From positions 37,213,759 through 37,277,758 of the forward strand of contig OZ025249.1 in assembly GCA_964019135.1 (NCBI GenBank): a stretch of 64,000 nucleotides of DNA. The letters run 5' to 3'. Both the position numbers and the translations under genes were made by a program. Under the pieces are notes generated by a model. It searched no databases and was not told the DNA's origin. It worked only from the letters and a program-made list of their open reading frames with translations. Shown here piece after piece: positions 36,004-46,463 of the stretch; the first letter of the stretch is position 1, and each line of letters begins with the position of its first letter. Source of the stretch: Arenicola marina (lineage: Eukaryota > Annelida > Polychaeta > Arenicolidae).

Positions 36004-36930
36004 AACCATCATCATCATTTATTTCGACCAGGAATCGATACAATACAATATAGCATACAACAGGAAAAAAAACCCCTTTAAAACAGTCAAAACAGTACCT
36101 ATCAAGAAGTTTTTTTTTTCATGTAGGTTGAGTATCCCGCTATTGAATGGGTAAATATCTTCATTAAAGTCTCTTTTGGAGTTGGTTGATTAAATGGGTT
36201 AAGTAATAGCGGATGCAGTTTTCAGCAAATTTGTGCTTGGTTCTGGGTATAATTATATTTTGCTTACGTCTGGTGTTATGCTCATGTCGGTCCAATATAC
36301 GGGGAAAATGGAAAGAGGTAATAAAATAAACAGGGAGATCATCATGCAGCAGCCTGTAATAAAACTTCAAAGCCTGTAACTCATGAATGTCGTCTATTTT
36401 AAGGAGAATCAATCGCTTAAATAAGGGTTCAGTGTGCGCAATATAATGACTCTTTGTTATGATACGGATGGCTCTTTTCTGAATATTATTCAATCGAACA
36501 CTTTGGTGGCCCCAGGCTAATATACAGTAATGCAAGTGAGATAAAATGAGCGAGTTATAAATGGTTAGCAGAATATGTTGAGGAAGAGTATATTTTAGAT
36601 GCTGCATAACTCATACAGTCACCATATATGACGAAAGCAATATGGCCCTTCATTAATGCATGGTAATACATCCGGCAAGCTACACAACGGCTTTAAATAG
36701 AAGCGGTATGCAGCACCCCAAACTTCATGCACGCACGAAAAATATAAGTAATTACTTCTAGACACTTTGCAGTTTTGTCTTTAATGCATTGAACAAGTTC
36801 TTTCCAGAGCAGGCTATTATCCAGTTGAACGCCTAAAACGAATTTGTTTTCGGAGGGGATGTAAAACCAATGTCGTCGAATGTTTGAGTCTGAAACAAAT
36901 GTAATCTAGTCCTGTAGCAAATAATTTTTA
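36004..36930 (-). mobile_element. Decayed non-LTR retrotransposon 3' part, antisense in the receptor intron
   Basis: The minus-strand frame 36,164-36,607 (147 codons) contains YNSLILSHLHYCILAWG, IQKRAIRIITKS, HTEPLFKRLILLKIDDI and LQALKFYYRLLHDDLPVYF. This is the typical segment downstream of the reverse-transcriptase core in Jockey/CR1-like non-LTR elements. Further upstream on the same strand (about 36,745-36,870), NKFVLGVQLDNSLLWKELV belongs to the same protein but is separated by frame breaks. The 3' end at about 36,008 is GAAATAAATGATGATGAT, a microsatellite-like tail usual for such elements. The polymerase core and endonuclease are absent, so the copy is dead and 5'-truncated. Confidence 0.75.
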
Positions 36931-37470
36931 TTTATACAATTTAGTAGCCTATTATAAGTTGTCCTTTCAACTATTATTGAAGTAGTAGAAAGGACTTATA
37001 TAGGGCTATAATTGGTCTAAAATCATTTGCCTTAGATTTTGGAATTAGGTTCGCAATTTTGTTAATTCGTTGGGGAATTAGCCTTGGCACAACGATTGAT
37101 GACATGATACAACGGTTCAGTTAGATGATAAATGATATACTATATTTGATAATAACAGTCATGAAATGTGTGAGAAGTTGCCTTTTAGAAAGGCCAATGG
37201 TGTATCATTGGCGCTATGTATTTGAAATGTTGTACCACCAACCTATAAAACTATGTTTGCCATATACATATGTCGGGTACCTCTCTGATGATATATAGCT
37301 AGGTCCTGTCGTGTGAGGATTGACTTTAGGCATTTGGTAAGCTAATAATATATGGTACTGATACGTTCACTGCATGGTGCTGGTTTTGTCACATATTTAT
37401 TCAAGTTTGTATTAAATTTATTTATTTATTTTTCTCACGCATTCATAAAACGTATCAATTGTCCCCGCAG
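36931..37470. other. Intron end, no gene
   Basis: AT-rich end of the phase-0 intron, closing with ATCAATTGTCCCCGCAG at 37,454-37,470. No further exon is seen. Confidence 0.5.
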
Positions 37471-40400
37471 CCGACGCCGGTAACGTTCCGCTGGACGCTG
37501 AACGACATCTCTGAGCCGCCGAGCATGCGCCCTAGCGTATGTTCCTGGAACACGTGGAACACTGCCAGTCGGTCCGGGAGGTCCTCTTACTCCTACTCCC
37601 AGGCAGACGCCTTTACCCCCATCATGGGGTCGGCCCGGTCCTCCCTCTGCCTCCAGAACTCCTCGGGGCGGCCGTCCTTCGCCCTGGAGGCGCCTACCCC
37701 GCGTGGGTCCGTCTCCACCCAGGGTCGGCCCAGCATCAGCCGCTGGAGCCTGCGGTCGGCTCGCTCCTCCTTCTGCCTGGACGACCGCTCCCCGCGGCCG
37801 TCCATCTGTGTGGAGGGCCGGCCGCTGGCCTACCACTCGCCCGAGTACTGTGAAGGGATCGGGGGCGCCAGCCCCGCGGCCGGGTGTTCCCCCAGGGGGT
37901 CGGTCTCCTCCCAGGGGGCGCGCCTGGCGGTGCGGCCACACCCGCATCACCACCACACCCAGCAGCAGCAGCAGCAGCAGCAACCGCAGCACGTGTCGCA
38001 CCGGCAGTCGGTGAGCGCCCGAGAGCTCCACAACGACCCCCACAACCAGCTCTCCCCACGGTCCTGCCTGGCCTTCTTCCAGGATGGGTCCCCGGCCTTT
38101 CTCACGCCGCACGAAGAGAGGACCTCCCGCGGGGGGTCCCGGCAACCCCGGGGGTCCATCTCCGTGGAGGGGCGTAACGGGGGTGGCGGCGCCAGGAGCT
38201 CGGCCTCCTCCTCCAGAAGCCAGCAGCGGCTGTCCTTCGGCCTGGACGACCGGTCGTCCTGCTCCGGAAGGGCGTCGCTGTCGGCCGAGAGTCGGGCCAC
38301 ACAGAGCACCCAGACGTCCCTGCTGCGCGGGGCCGAGACATCCAACAGTCCCCCCGGGGAGGAGCGCGAGGAGGGTGCGACGGCGGGCGGGTCGGCGGCG
38401 GCTGGGGCAGCGGCGCGGGCCATGGGGCCGGAGGGCCAGGACCAGGACCTTCAACGGGACCTCCAGTACCTGGCCTCCCTCCTCATGTCCTCGGGGAAAC
38501 CATTAAAGGGCAAGCGCAGAGCCTCAGAGACCTACGGCGTGCCGTCCGCCAGCTACACCCTGGCCGACGAATACTACAGCCGGAGTCCAGGCAACCAGCG
38601 GGGCGCTTCGGACACCCGGGACCCCCGGGACAGGGACCCCGGGGACCGGGACAGGGACAGGAACCGGGCCGAGTCAGAAGACCACCGTGCACGGCGCGCC
38701 GGCGGCGGCCAGGGGGGCCCCGCCGTGAGCGGTGACGGTCGGGTGTGGCGCCGAATGTCGCAGCCTTACACGACAGAGTGCGTGCACCCGGCCCGCAAGC
38801 TGCCGGCCACGCCCAGCACCAGCGCCCCGGCCAGGGTGTCCATAGGCGGCAAGGAGCGGGACGGCAAGAAGGCGACCTCCTCCTCCTCGTCCTCTCAGCG
38901 CCAGCGCTCCGTCAAACAGCGCCGGGCCTCCCTGGCCCTGGAGAGGACGTCGGGCAAGCGGTCCTCCCCCAAGCCACGCCGGTCGTCGCTAGCCGCCGCC
39001 TCCGTCCGCAGCGCGTCACCCACCTCCCTGCGGCGGCGGGGATCCGGCGGGGAGGGGCGTCGCTCACCCTCCCAGAGGACCCCCGGGGTGTCCCCTGCGG
39101 GCAGCACCCGGGCCGGTCGGCGGCGTAGCTCGAGAGGAAACAGGAGCAGGAAGAGCCTGAGGACTCGCGATGGCAAGAGTCCAGTGGCCGACTCCGACCA
39201 GCAAGGGTCGACTGGCTCCCAGCGGTCCCCTGGCAGGTCCTCTGACGGCAGGTCGCCGGGCAGGTCACCAGGTAGGTCACCGGCGAGGTCACCGGCGAGG
39301 TCACCGGCTAGGTCACCGGCTAGATCACCAGCTAGATCCCCGGCGAAATCTCCTGCTAGATCTCCGGCGCGGTCCCCAGCGCGGTCCCCATGCAGGTCCC
39401 CAGCGCGATCCCCATGCAGGTCCCCAGTGAGATCCCCTATGAGGTCCCCGCCCAGGTCCCCACTACGGTCCCCCGCCCGGTCCCCCGCCCGGTCCCCCGC
39501 TCGGTCCCCCGCCCGGTCCCCCGCCCTGACCCCGAGCAGTCGGTCCCCGGCCGTCACCCCCGATAGCCGCTCGCCGGACAGTCGCTCGCCAGCCCGGTCC
39601 CCGACCACCGCGCAACAGGTCGGTGGCGCCATCAGGCGGGACTCGTTAACGCTTAGTGAACTGACTTCTCGGTCGTCGCGGCGCGGCAGCCAGAAGTCCC
39701 CGGCCCAGTCCAGGCGAGGCTCCACCACCCTGGAGCCCCACCCCATGGACTTGTCCCCTCACCCCAGGGATCTCTCTCCACACCCCCGTGACCTCTCCCC
39801 ACACCCTAGGGATCTATCCCCACCCAGAGACCTATGGGACTACACCCAGCAACAGCTCCCCAGCTCCCCCCGGGACAGGAGGGACGATGGTCCGCTGGAG
39901 TCCTACAGGGTGGGGTCCGCGGCGAGCAGCAGGAGGAAGCACTCTCTGCCCTGTAACCCCCGAGGCGGGTTCCCAGAAGAAGACGACCAATACCTACAGT
40001 CCCTTGCTGAGTCCCCGGGGACGGGGCAGTCCCACTCCCGGCGCAGGTCCTCCCTCTTCCAATTCCCACCGTCCCAGGTCTTGGAGTCTCCGGAGACACC
40101 GGGGTCCGGACGTCGGACTTCCTTCGCCATGGAGATGATCCCTAGGCGACCCCCTGGCGGCGGAGAGCGGCGAGGCTCGACGGCGTTGCTAGGGGAGACC
40201 CTAGAGACGCTGCTGTCCTCGGGGGAGGAAGCGGCCGTTGGTGGGCCCAGATCACCCAGGCGGTCCCATAACACTCCACGCCGCTCCTCATGTCATAACG
40301 GCCTCTCCTTCTCATCGAGCGCCGGGCCAACCCCACCGGACAGGGCGGAGCACCCCCGCGGCGGCGGGGCGGCGGGCCCCCGCCGGCTGACCCACACCCT

Positions 40401-40869
40401 CTCTGAGTACCCCTACTCCCAGGTGTATCCCTATGACGACGACGACTTCGAGGAGATGGAAGCCTCACCCCGATACACCCACCAGCGAGCGTCCATCTGC
40501 CTGCCGGTGGGGGGTGAGGTCGGGGCGGCCCACGGCGCACCCCGCGCCACCTACCGCCGGGGCTCCATGCACGAGGGCGACTACCCCATCCCCGAGCAGC
40601 AGCGCCACCCTGCGGAGAGCCAGTCACCCTTCTCCCCGCCGCCCCGACCCACCACGTCCCCCGGGGAGGAGAGGTCCAAGTCCTCCTGGAAGCTTCCCTT
40701 CCTGGGTCGTCTGTCGAAGAACAGGCGGTCTAGACGGCGGCCCTCTGGCGGCCAGCGGCCCGAACCAGAACACATCCTGGCCAACATGGATTACGACGAC
40801 GCCCACGATGACGCTTCTAAACTCAACAGAGAGAAACTAAGAGACCTATTTATGTCGAATTTTATTTAA
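37471..40869 (+). CDS. Peptide GPCR gene 1, terminal exon encoding a giant Arg/Ser/Pro-rich C-tail
   Basis: A 3,399-bp GC-rich exon (1,132 residues, stop at 40,867-40,869) joined in phase 0 to helix 8 of the receptor. No transmembrane segment or known enzymatic domain is visible. Residues about 25-310 carry degenerate repeats of R-x-S-(F/I/V)-x-(L/V/E), such as RPSFALE, RSSFCLDD, RPSICVEG and RGSVSTQ. A poly-Gln run lies at about 165-172, an R-S-P-A tetrapeptide array at about 587-688, and an LSPHPRD repeat at about 759-786. At least 13 R-R-x-S/T basophilic kinase motifs are spread through it. The end is acidic then basic: YDDAHDDASKLNREKLRDLF, followed by MSNFI. Polyadenylation signals follow at 41,018 and 41,058. 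Usual class A tails have 20-150 residues. The tail could instead belong to a separate transcript, but the phase match and the absence of another start exon argue for fusion. Confidence 0.75.
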   Translation, partial: PTPVTFRWTLNDISEPPSMRPSVCSWNTWNTASRSGRSSYSYSQADAFTPIMGSARSSLCLQNSSGRPSFALEAPTPRGSVSTQGRPSISRWSLRSARSSFCLDDRSPRPSICVEGRPLAYHSPEYCEGIGGASPAAGCSPRGSVSSQGARLAVRPHPHHHHTQQQQQQQQPQHVSHRQSVSARELHNDPHNQLSPRSCLAFFQDGSPAFLTPHEERTSRGGSRQPRGSISVEGRNGGGGARSSASSSRSQQRLSFGLDDRSSCSGRASLSAESRATQSTQTSLLRGAETSNSPPGEEREEGATAGGSAAAGAAARAMGPEGQDQDLQRDLQYLASLLMSSGKPLKGKRRASETYGVPSASYTLADEYYSRSPGNQRGASDTRDPRDRDPGDRDRDRNRAESEDHRARRAGGGQGGPAVSGDGRVWRRMSQPYTTECVHPARKLPATPSTSAPARVSIGGKERDGKKATSSSSSSQRQRSVKQRRASLALERTSGKRSSPKPRRSSLAAASVRSASPTSLRRRGSGGEGRRSPSQRTPGVSPAGSTRAGRRRSSRGNRSRKSLRTRDGKSPVADSDQQGSTGSQRSPGRSSDGRSPGRSPGRSPARSPARSPARSPARSPARSPAKSPARSPARSPARSPCRSPARSPCRSPVRSPMRSPPRSPLRSPARSPARSPARSPARSPALTPSSRSPAVTPDSRSPDSRSPARSPTTAQQVGGAIRRDSLTLSELTSRSSRRGSQKSPAQSRRGSTTLEPHPMDLSPHPRDLSPHPRDLSPHPRDLSPPRDLWDYTQQQLPSSPRDRRDDGPLESYRVGSAASSRRKHSLPCNPRGGFPEEDDQYLQSLAESPGTGQSHSRRRSSLFQFPPSQVLESPETPGSGRRTSFAMEMIPRRPPGGGERRGSTALLGETLETLLSSGEEAAVGGPRSPRRSHNTPRRSSCHNGLSFSSSAGPTPPDRAEHPRGGGAAGPRRLTHTLSEYPYSQVYPYDDDDFEEMEASPRYTHQRASICLPVGGEVGAAHGAPRATYRRGSMHEGDYPIPEQQRHPAESQSPFSPPPRPTTSPGEERSKSSWKLPFLGRLSKNRRSRRRPSGGQRPEPEHILANMDYDDAHDDASKLNREKLRDLFMSNFI
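39232..39535 (+). repeat. 12-bp coding microsatellite-like array (R-S-P-A)
   Basis: About 25 copies of a 12-bp unit of type AGGTCACCGGCG inside the tail exon, encoding R-S-P-A/G/C/V/M/L. The unit length keeps the frame. Third-base differences are common (CGG/AGG/AGA, CCG/CCA/CCC/CCT), so the array is not freshly expanded. The RSP pattern resembles SR-rich nuclear-speckle proteins such as SRRM2, which is unexpected in a receptor tail. Confidence 0.9.
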
Positions 40870-41017
40870 ATGACAGTAACTCTCTCCGTTGTTCACCCAG
40901 AGATAATCCTTCTCCCCGGCTTATCCACTAATTGTATTGTCGCATTCCTCTAGTTGTCGTCCGCCTTGTCATATTATTATTATTATGTTCGTGGAAAGGT
41001 TGTTAATTATATCGACG

Positions 41018-41063
41018 AATAAAAGACATCAAACTTCAATGATTAATCAAGTTGCGCAATAAA
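41018..41063 (+). promoter_or_regulatory. Polyadenylation signals of receptor gene 1
   Basis: AATAAA hexamers at 41,018-41,023 and 41,058-41,063, about 150-190 bp after the stop codon, in an AT-rich 3' flank. These are the expected positions for cleavage of the receptor transcript. Confidence 0.65.
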
Positions 41064-44000
41064 ATAAAATGTACCTGAAATGTTGAGGTCCAATAGCATG
41101 CGTGTATCGGTCTGCTCCATACGACGGACTCTGATCCAGACAGCGCCGGATACAAAATATCCCAGATTCTCAGATGTAATATACTACCGTTGTTCAATTC
41201 CATTGTGTTGCTTTGTTTCTCGCTGAAGTATAACGAATGGCGATCTGGTATGAGGAGTTAATTCCAGTGGAAGTAAAGCTCAGATTCTGGCAACGAGTTC
41301 ACATGAGTGTATGTCTGTACATTGTACCTCAACATATCAGTCTGCCGGAATGGGGTTTGTCGATTGTACATAATATATTGTCTCAGCATGGTCTTAATAA
41401 AATGTTTGCTGAAAGCAACACTTTGTGGAGTGTTGTTTTCATTTCAGTACCAGACCAATTATGTTTCACTGGACATTTCTGTCCGTACTTTTGTTCATTG
41501 TTTCTGAATTCTTCTACAATATGAGGTCAATGTCTATCCTGTCTTACGCATTATATTTTCGTTGCCATTGTTCATTAACATTGTCGAGTAGGTGGTGGAG
41601 TAGGTGGGCCGCTCGCATTGTAAGGCATGTCATCTATGTTTCCATGGATACGTTTCAATGTAAAAAATCGAGTCTCGTTTGTAGCACACACCTGGATTAT
41701 AATATACAGATGGAACTGTTTTTACATTTGCAATAATATCCGAATGTTGAAAAATACCGTGGCCCTCACTTGCAGTACAGCATTCCTCTTACCGCTAAGC
41801 TGCTCTCACCACGTAAGTACAGTTTGCTAATGATAAAGATATCCTGTCTTTCCTCGGAAATAACATGGTTCAGTCGCTTCTTAATTGACTAGATATTCGG
41901 CAGTTGGGTTAAGCGTCTGGAATAAAACAATCAGTTGACCGGATGTTACCGCAGCCAACATTTTATGACGTCATCGGTACGTCTCAACAGCGGAAAAATT
42001 CATTTTAATTTTTCAAATGGAAAAAACTGAATTTTCCCGGGCTTCCAGCCTCCAACCGTCGATGGCCTCTAACGCCGTACAGATCGTCACTCCTCACAAA
42101 CGAAGAATGGTGTTTCTATAACTCGTTATAAGCTGAGGTTATCCCCACACTGTGCTGGATGGCGTATGGAGCCGTCAGCCAGACGTAAGTACCAAGTGAC
42201 TACAGAGCAGGGATGAGAGATTTTATATTGTACCTGAAAACAAATATTGCTACATACAACATACAGATTTGCGCTTACATAGTAGTATACTGAATAATGT
42301 CCTTTATATCTAATCATATTGTATAGAGCTATATTACAAACTAATCCGCGTGAATACCGACCATGTAACGGACGGTACAGGCCGGAAGCCGGATGTGGAC
42401 GTGACATGCCGCCATAAATGGACGCTTTGTTAATGACGTAAGTCATCAAGGGAAGGTGCTAGTTAACATGTGTGACATCTCTGTGGTCAGCTTGGAGCAA
42501 TCGAAGGTCTGCATTGTCAACACATAATACGGGTCAGGGGAAACTACAAGTTTGAGCCATTCTCCGGCCAACGAATATCTACTTCCGGTATACGTCAGAA
42601 GAGAAAGCCTAGCCAGGTAGTGAATGTGACCCGTGCCGTGAACGTGCGCAGACTTGTCAAGGAGTAGGTTTTTCAGTGTGGGTTGTATTTTCGCTCTCCT
42701 GGGTACACGTAGTGAAGTAATTAGCCGCCAGATGGCGGGCTGAAAATAACCAACCATTAAATTGCCTTCAACAATACATTGGCAGCGAATTTCAACCGGC
42801 TGCCCGCTTTGTTTTTTGTAATCTCACCTATCAATCAAACCGAAAACATCAAGGGACTAATCAGAATGTCTTATCAGTACTTTCGGTGGAGGTTTCATCG
42901 CCAGTCGGCTGCCCGCGGCCAATTTCCAGGGTCCCGGCTCTGTCAGTCGAGGGGCTGATTGAGTAGCTGTATAAATGAAAGCAGCTCGTGGCCTGCACCG
43001 ACGTACATGTCGGCGTTGATGGCTCGCGTGTGATGGCGCGAGGGGGGGCGGGGTGCGGAGGTGAGGGGGGGGGGGGAGGCACGGAGGTGAGTGGGGGGGG
43101 GGGGGGGGGTGCGTGGGGGTGCGTGCAATCGGGGTAAATAGTGGTAGTGTGACATTTATGGCTGGTGGTGAAACATACTACATCATAAATAATTATGGAT
43201 AAGGAACTATTATTAATGGTGACGAATATGATTTAAAACGCAGGTTCCATGGAAGGGGTCTCACCGGGCTGGCCTGGCCGGCGGGCCAGTGGATATAGAT
43301 CAGCCAGCTAATTTCAGCGTCCGTCAGCCAGGTAACGCCGACAGCCAGTTTGTTCTGTCCGATTTCCTTTCCTACCTTGCCGTCCTTGGCATTTATATTC
43401 AACCAAATGTGTGTCACCCGGAAGGGATGCATGTAATCTCTGTCCCTTTTTCGTCCCTCAAGTTTCCCCCTTCCACCACTCGTATTCCCTGCAACCCGCT
43501 CCCAGCACGGCCATATGTACTGGCAAACCAGACCACTTTGGCGGCGAACACACCCGTTTGCTGGATAACCAAGGCATAAATATTGGGCCTATTACGGTGC
43601 GCTCCAATCCAGTCACAATCCATCACGCTGACAGGGCCTAATTGCAATCCTAATGAGTTAGTGGAAGCATAAAAAATGCCATTATTATTTCAGCCCTCTC
43701 GTGCAGATAAGTATTTCCTTATAGCGATAAGCGTGCCAGACACGTTTTTATAATTTGCGCACGTACCCCCCCCCCCCTCCCACTCCCCTTCACTTGAGAT
43801 CGATGGGTTTTTTATGCCAAGCAAATCGGTTCTCCTCAGCCAGGTCGTCAAAGAGGTGTTTACTCGTCTCCTACTCGGGGGCCATAGAAACAAGCATTAC
43901 ATCACGTAAGAACAGTTTGGCAACTAATTTGTTCCACTAAGAGCCGCATTTCCTTCAGTGGTCAGGCGGAAAGTTGCATCAGCGCATGCGCGGATGTCAC

Positions 44001-45731
44001 GTGGAGTATGACAAAGTCTGCTCGTCGAATCATGTGATAGAAAGGGGATGTACCCATGGAGATATGATCACGTGACACTTGGCCAGCTTGTTGCCAGCAG
44101 TGATAGTTAAATGAACAACTGTGGCACCATCTATCAACTGTGACAATTACTGTGCTGCTATATTGCGCTGATCATGTGATTTTGGCGTTTTTTTTTCTTC
44201 AAACAGACACTTACCTTACAGGTTTCCATGGACCGAACCCAAGGGATTGATATGCATAACACATCGATCAGGAGAATGATACCGAGGAAATCGTGTCCTC
44301 GGTATCAGCAGACCTTCCATTGACAACACTTGGTAGCAGAGAACGATTGTCCAGCCTTTCTTGCTCCCAAACGAGGCTTAAACCCGTGACATTGTTTTTG
44401 CATGTTGGAGGACGAGCACATTACGTGGCATTGTGGGAAGATCTACACTTGGCCGTCATCATTCGCGGCCTATTTGGGCCAAATCAGAAGTACCAACGAG
44501 ACCGCTTACAAGGGCCTATCGCTGTCACTGGGTAACGAAAGCGCTCACCAGGTAGCAGCACAACTCAAGGCGGCTTCTTAGCTAGCAGACATCTCACCAA
44601 TGCTTATCGGTGTTTTCCACGACGGGGCAGTCCATCGAGTGTGACGGACCCCTGTAAACGTTGGTATCATTTTATCAGTTTATTAGAGACGTCTGAGATT
44701 TCGAGAGGTAGGTAACAAGTAAAGTATAAGTCAAACCGAGAGCTCATGCACAATAACCGAGATATACTTTGGTGACATAACCGATATTATCATCAAATGT
44801 TCATGAAAAGGATTGTAAAATGTGGCTCATTTCGATATAAGTAATGGATATAACGACCATAGAAATAAATATTTCAGTTATGCCTCCAACTGTCCTGCGC
44901 AAACACTAATAGATCTACTGAATATCAAAAAAACGATAAAGCCATGAGAGCCGTTATTATGATGAGTGGATATTTGAGCTATTCGACATTTGTGTTAATA
45001 TCATCATTTATATATAGATATATTGCACCATAAGCTGAAATACGAAAATAAACCCTAAACCTTCATTGTGATGTATATATGTACATATATGTAAATTGTC
45101 TTTTCAAACTTTGAGATCTTTTCTTGAATTCCTCCATACGTTTTGATCATCAGCGCTTTTATACATGACCTTAATATCACGTACATCAAGAACTGACAGC
45201 CTAATAAGGTTGCTATGTGACCGAAACAAAGTGATACCAATTGCCCTATAGCTGTAAAACGCTGGGACAACTGGCTCCACCTGGTTTGCATAAGATTCGT
45301 TTCCGTGTTGCGAGGCAGTTATGGAATCTCCTGTGTAAGGCGGCCAGATAGAGAGCCAGTCCATCACAGCATTGTTTGCCCGGCTCTCTCTCTCCCTCTG
45401 TCTCCACCCCCCCCCCTCTGTCTCTCTCTCTTTCTCCCTCTCCTTCTATAATGCCATTGATTTCCCAGCACTTGATGTCGTGATTTATAGCAGGGCTATG
45501 GCATCCCAGGCTGACACGAGACGTCACGCCATGCATTCCCTATCCCGCAAATGACACCTTAATGTCCTCCCCGTGACAGTCCCTGCAGTCTGGCCCGGAG
45601 ACCAGTCGGCAGGGCGAGCGCCACAGTTGTATGATACACTGACAGTGCGGCAGAAATCTTAGCGAAACGTAAACCGAGAAAGCTGCTGCGAGGTGAGCGA
45701 GAACTATACAACAATGGCCATATATATATAT

Positions 45732-45733
<2 letters not shown>
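41064..45733. other. Intergenic interval between receptor gene 1 and the Tctex1 gene
   Basis: No gene was recognised. Visible items are a TGACGTCA near 41,966, long G-runs at about 43,040-43,110 (minus-strand C), a C-run near 43,767, a short hairpin TACCGAGGA...TCCTCGGTA at about 44,280-44,305, and CT-rich sequence at 45,384-45,450. Frames up to about 107 codons show no domain. Confidence 0.5.

Positions 45734-45801
<68 letters not shown>
45734..45801. repeat. (AG)n microsatellite
   Basis: About 34 AG units, uninterrupted to an AAGATATG end. It abuts the 30-bp minisatellite that follows. Confidence 0.97.
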
Positions 45802-45804
<3 letters not shown>

Positions 45805-45814
45805 TATGTAACTG

Positions 45815-46185
45815 CCGTGAATATATTTTAATATGGAGTGAACTCGCAGAAAATATTTTCATATGGAGTGAACTCGCAGATAATATTTTAATATGAAGTG
45901 AACTCGCAGAAAATATTTTAATATGTAGTGAACTCGCAGAAGATATTTCAATATGGAGTGAACTCGCAAAAGATATTTTAATATGGAGTGAACTCGCCGG
46001 AAATATTTTAACATCGAGTGAACTCGCAGAAGATATTTCAATGGGGAGTGAACTCGCAGGAAATATTTTAATATGGAGTGAACTCGCAGAAGATATTTTA
46101 CTATGGGGTGAATTCGCAGAAAATATTTTAATATGGAGTGAACTCGCAGAAGATATTTTAATATGGAGTGAACTCGCAGAAGCAA
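45815..46185. repeat. 30-bp minisatellite upstream of the Tctex1 gene
   Basis: About 12 copies of ATATGGAGTGAACTCGCAGA plus AGATATTTTA. The 30-bp period keeps a minus-strand frame open (45,704-46,222, 172 codons), giving a 10-residue repeat of type SASSLHIKIF that starts at a Met in unique sequence (MGINYHKIKVNRL). I regard this as a repeat product rather than a gene. It ends about 280 bp before the likely start codon of the downstream gene. Confidence 0.93.
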
Positions 46186-46463
46186 GCCGATTCACCTTGA
46201 TCTTGTGATAATTTATCCCCAATGGATCTATTTTCTACCGAAGATACCTTGGGAGTGAGACACATTGAATACGAATTTCTGATCTGAACCTCGGTTGACG
46301 GTTGCGTTAGTGTCGGATGCAGTGGCGTACAGATTCATCTCAACTCTGGCTGCCAGACACTGACAAAAGGATTTCGGGCAGCCACCTTGACATCCGCAGG
46401 TGTTCCAATATCTGTAAATTGCTCGTCTCATTGCAGTGTTGCCTTGACATTCTGACCGTCATC

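Noticed and set aside
37435-38454. 339-codon minus-strand frame opposite the receptor tail exon, and other antisense frames to 40,800
   Set aside because: Shadows of a GC-rich, repeat-rich coding exon. The plus-strand frame is three times longer and joins the receptor in phase.
45704-46222. 172-codon minus-strand frame with a 10-residue repeat
   Set aside because: The 30-bp period keeps the frame open by arithmetic, it runs through the (AG)n tract, and no homology is recognised.
46317-46463. Upstream Met at 46,317 as the start of the Tctex1 protein
   Set aside because: The extra 49 residues do not resemble the family and include an acceptor-like site at 46,435. The Met at 46,464 gives a length close to known DYNLT4 proteins.
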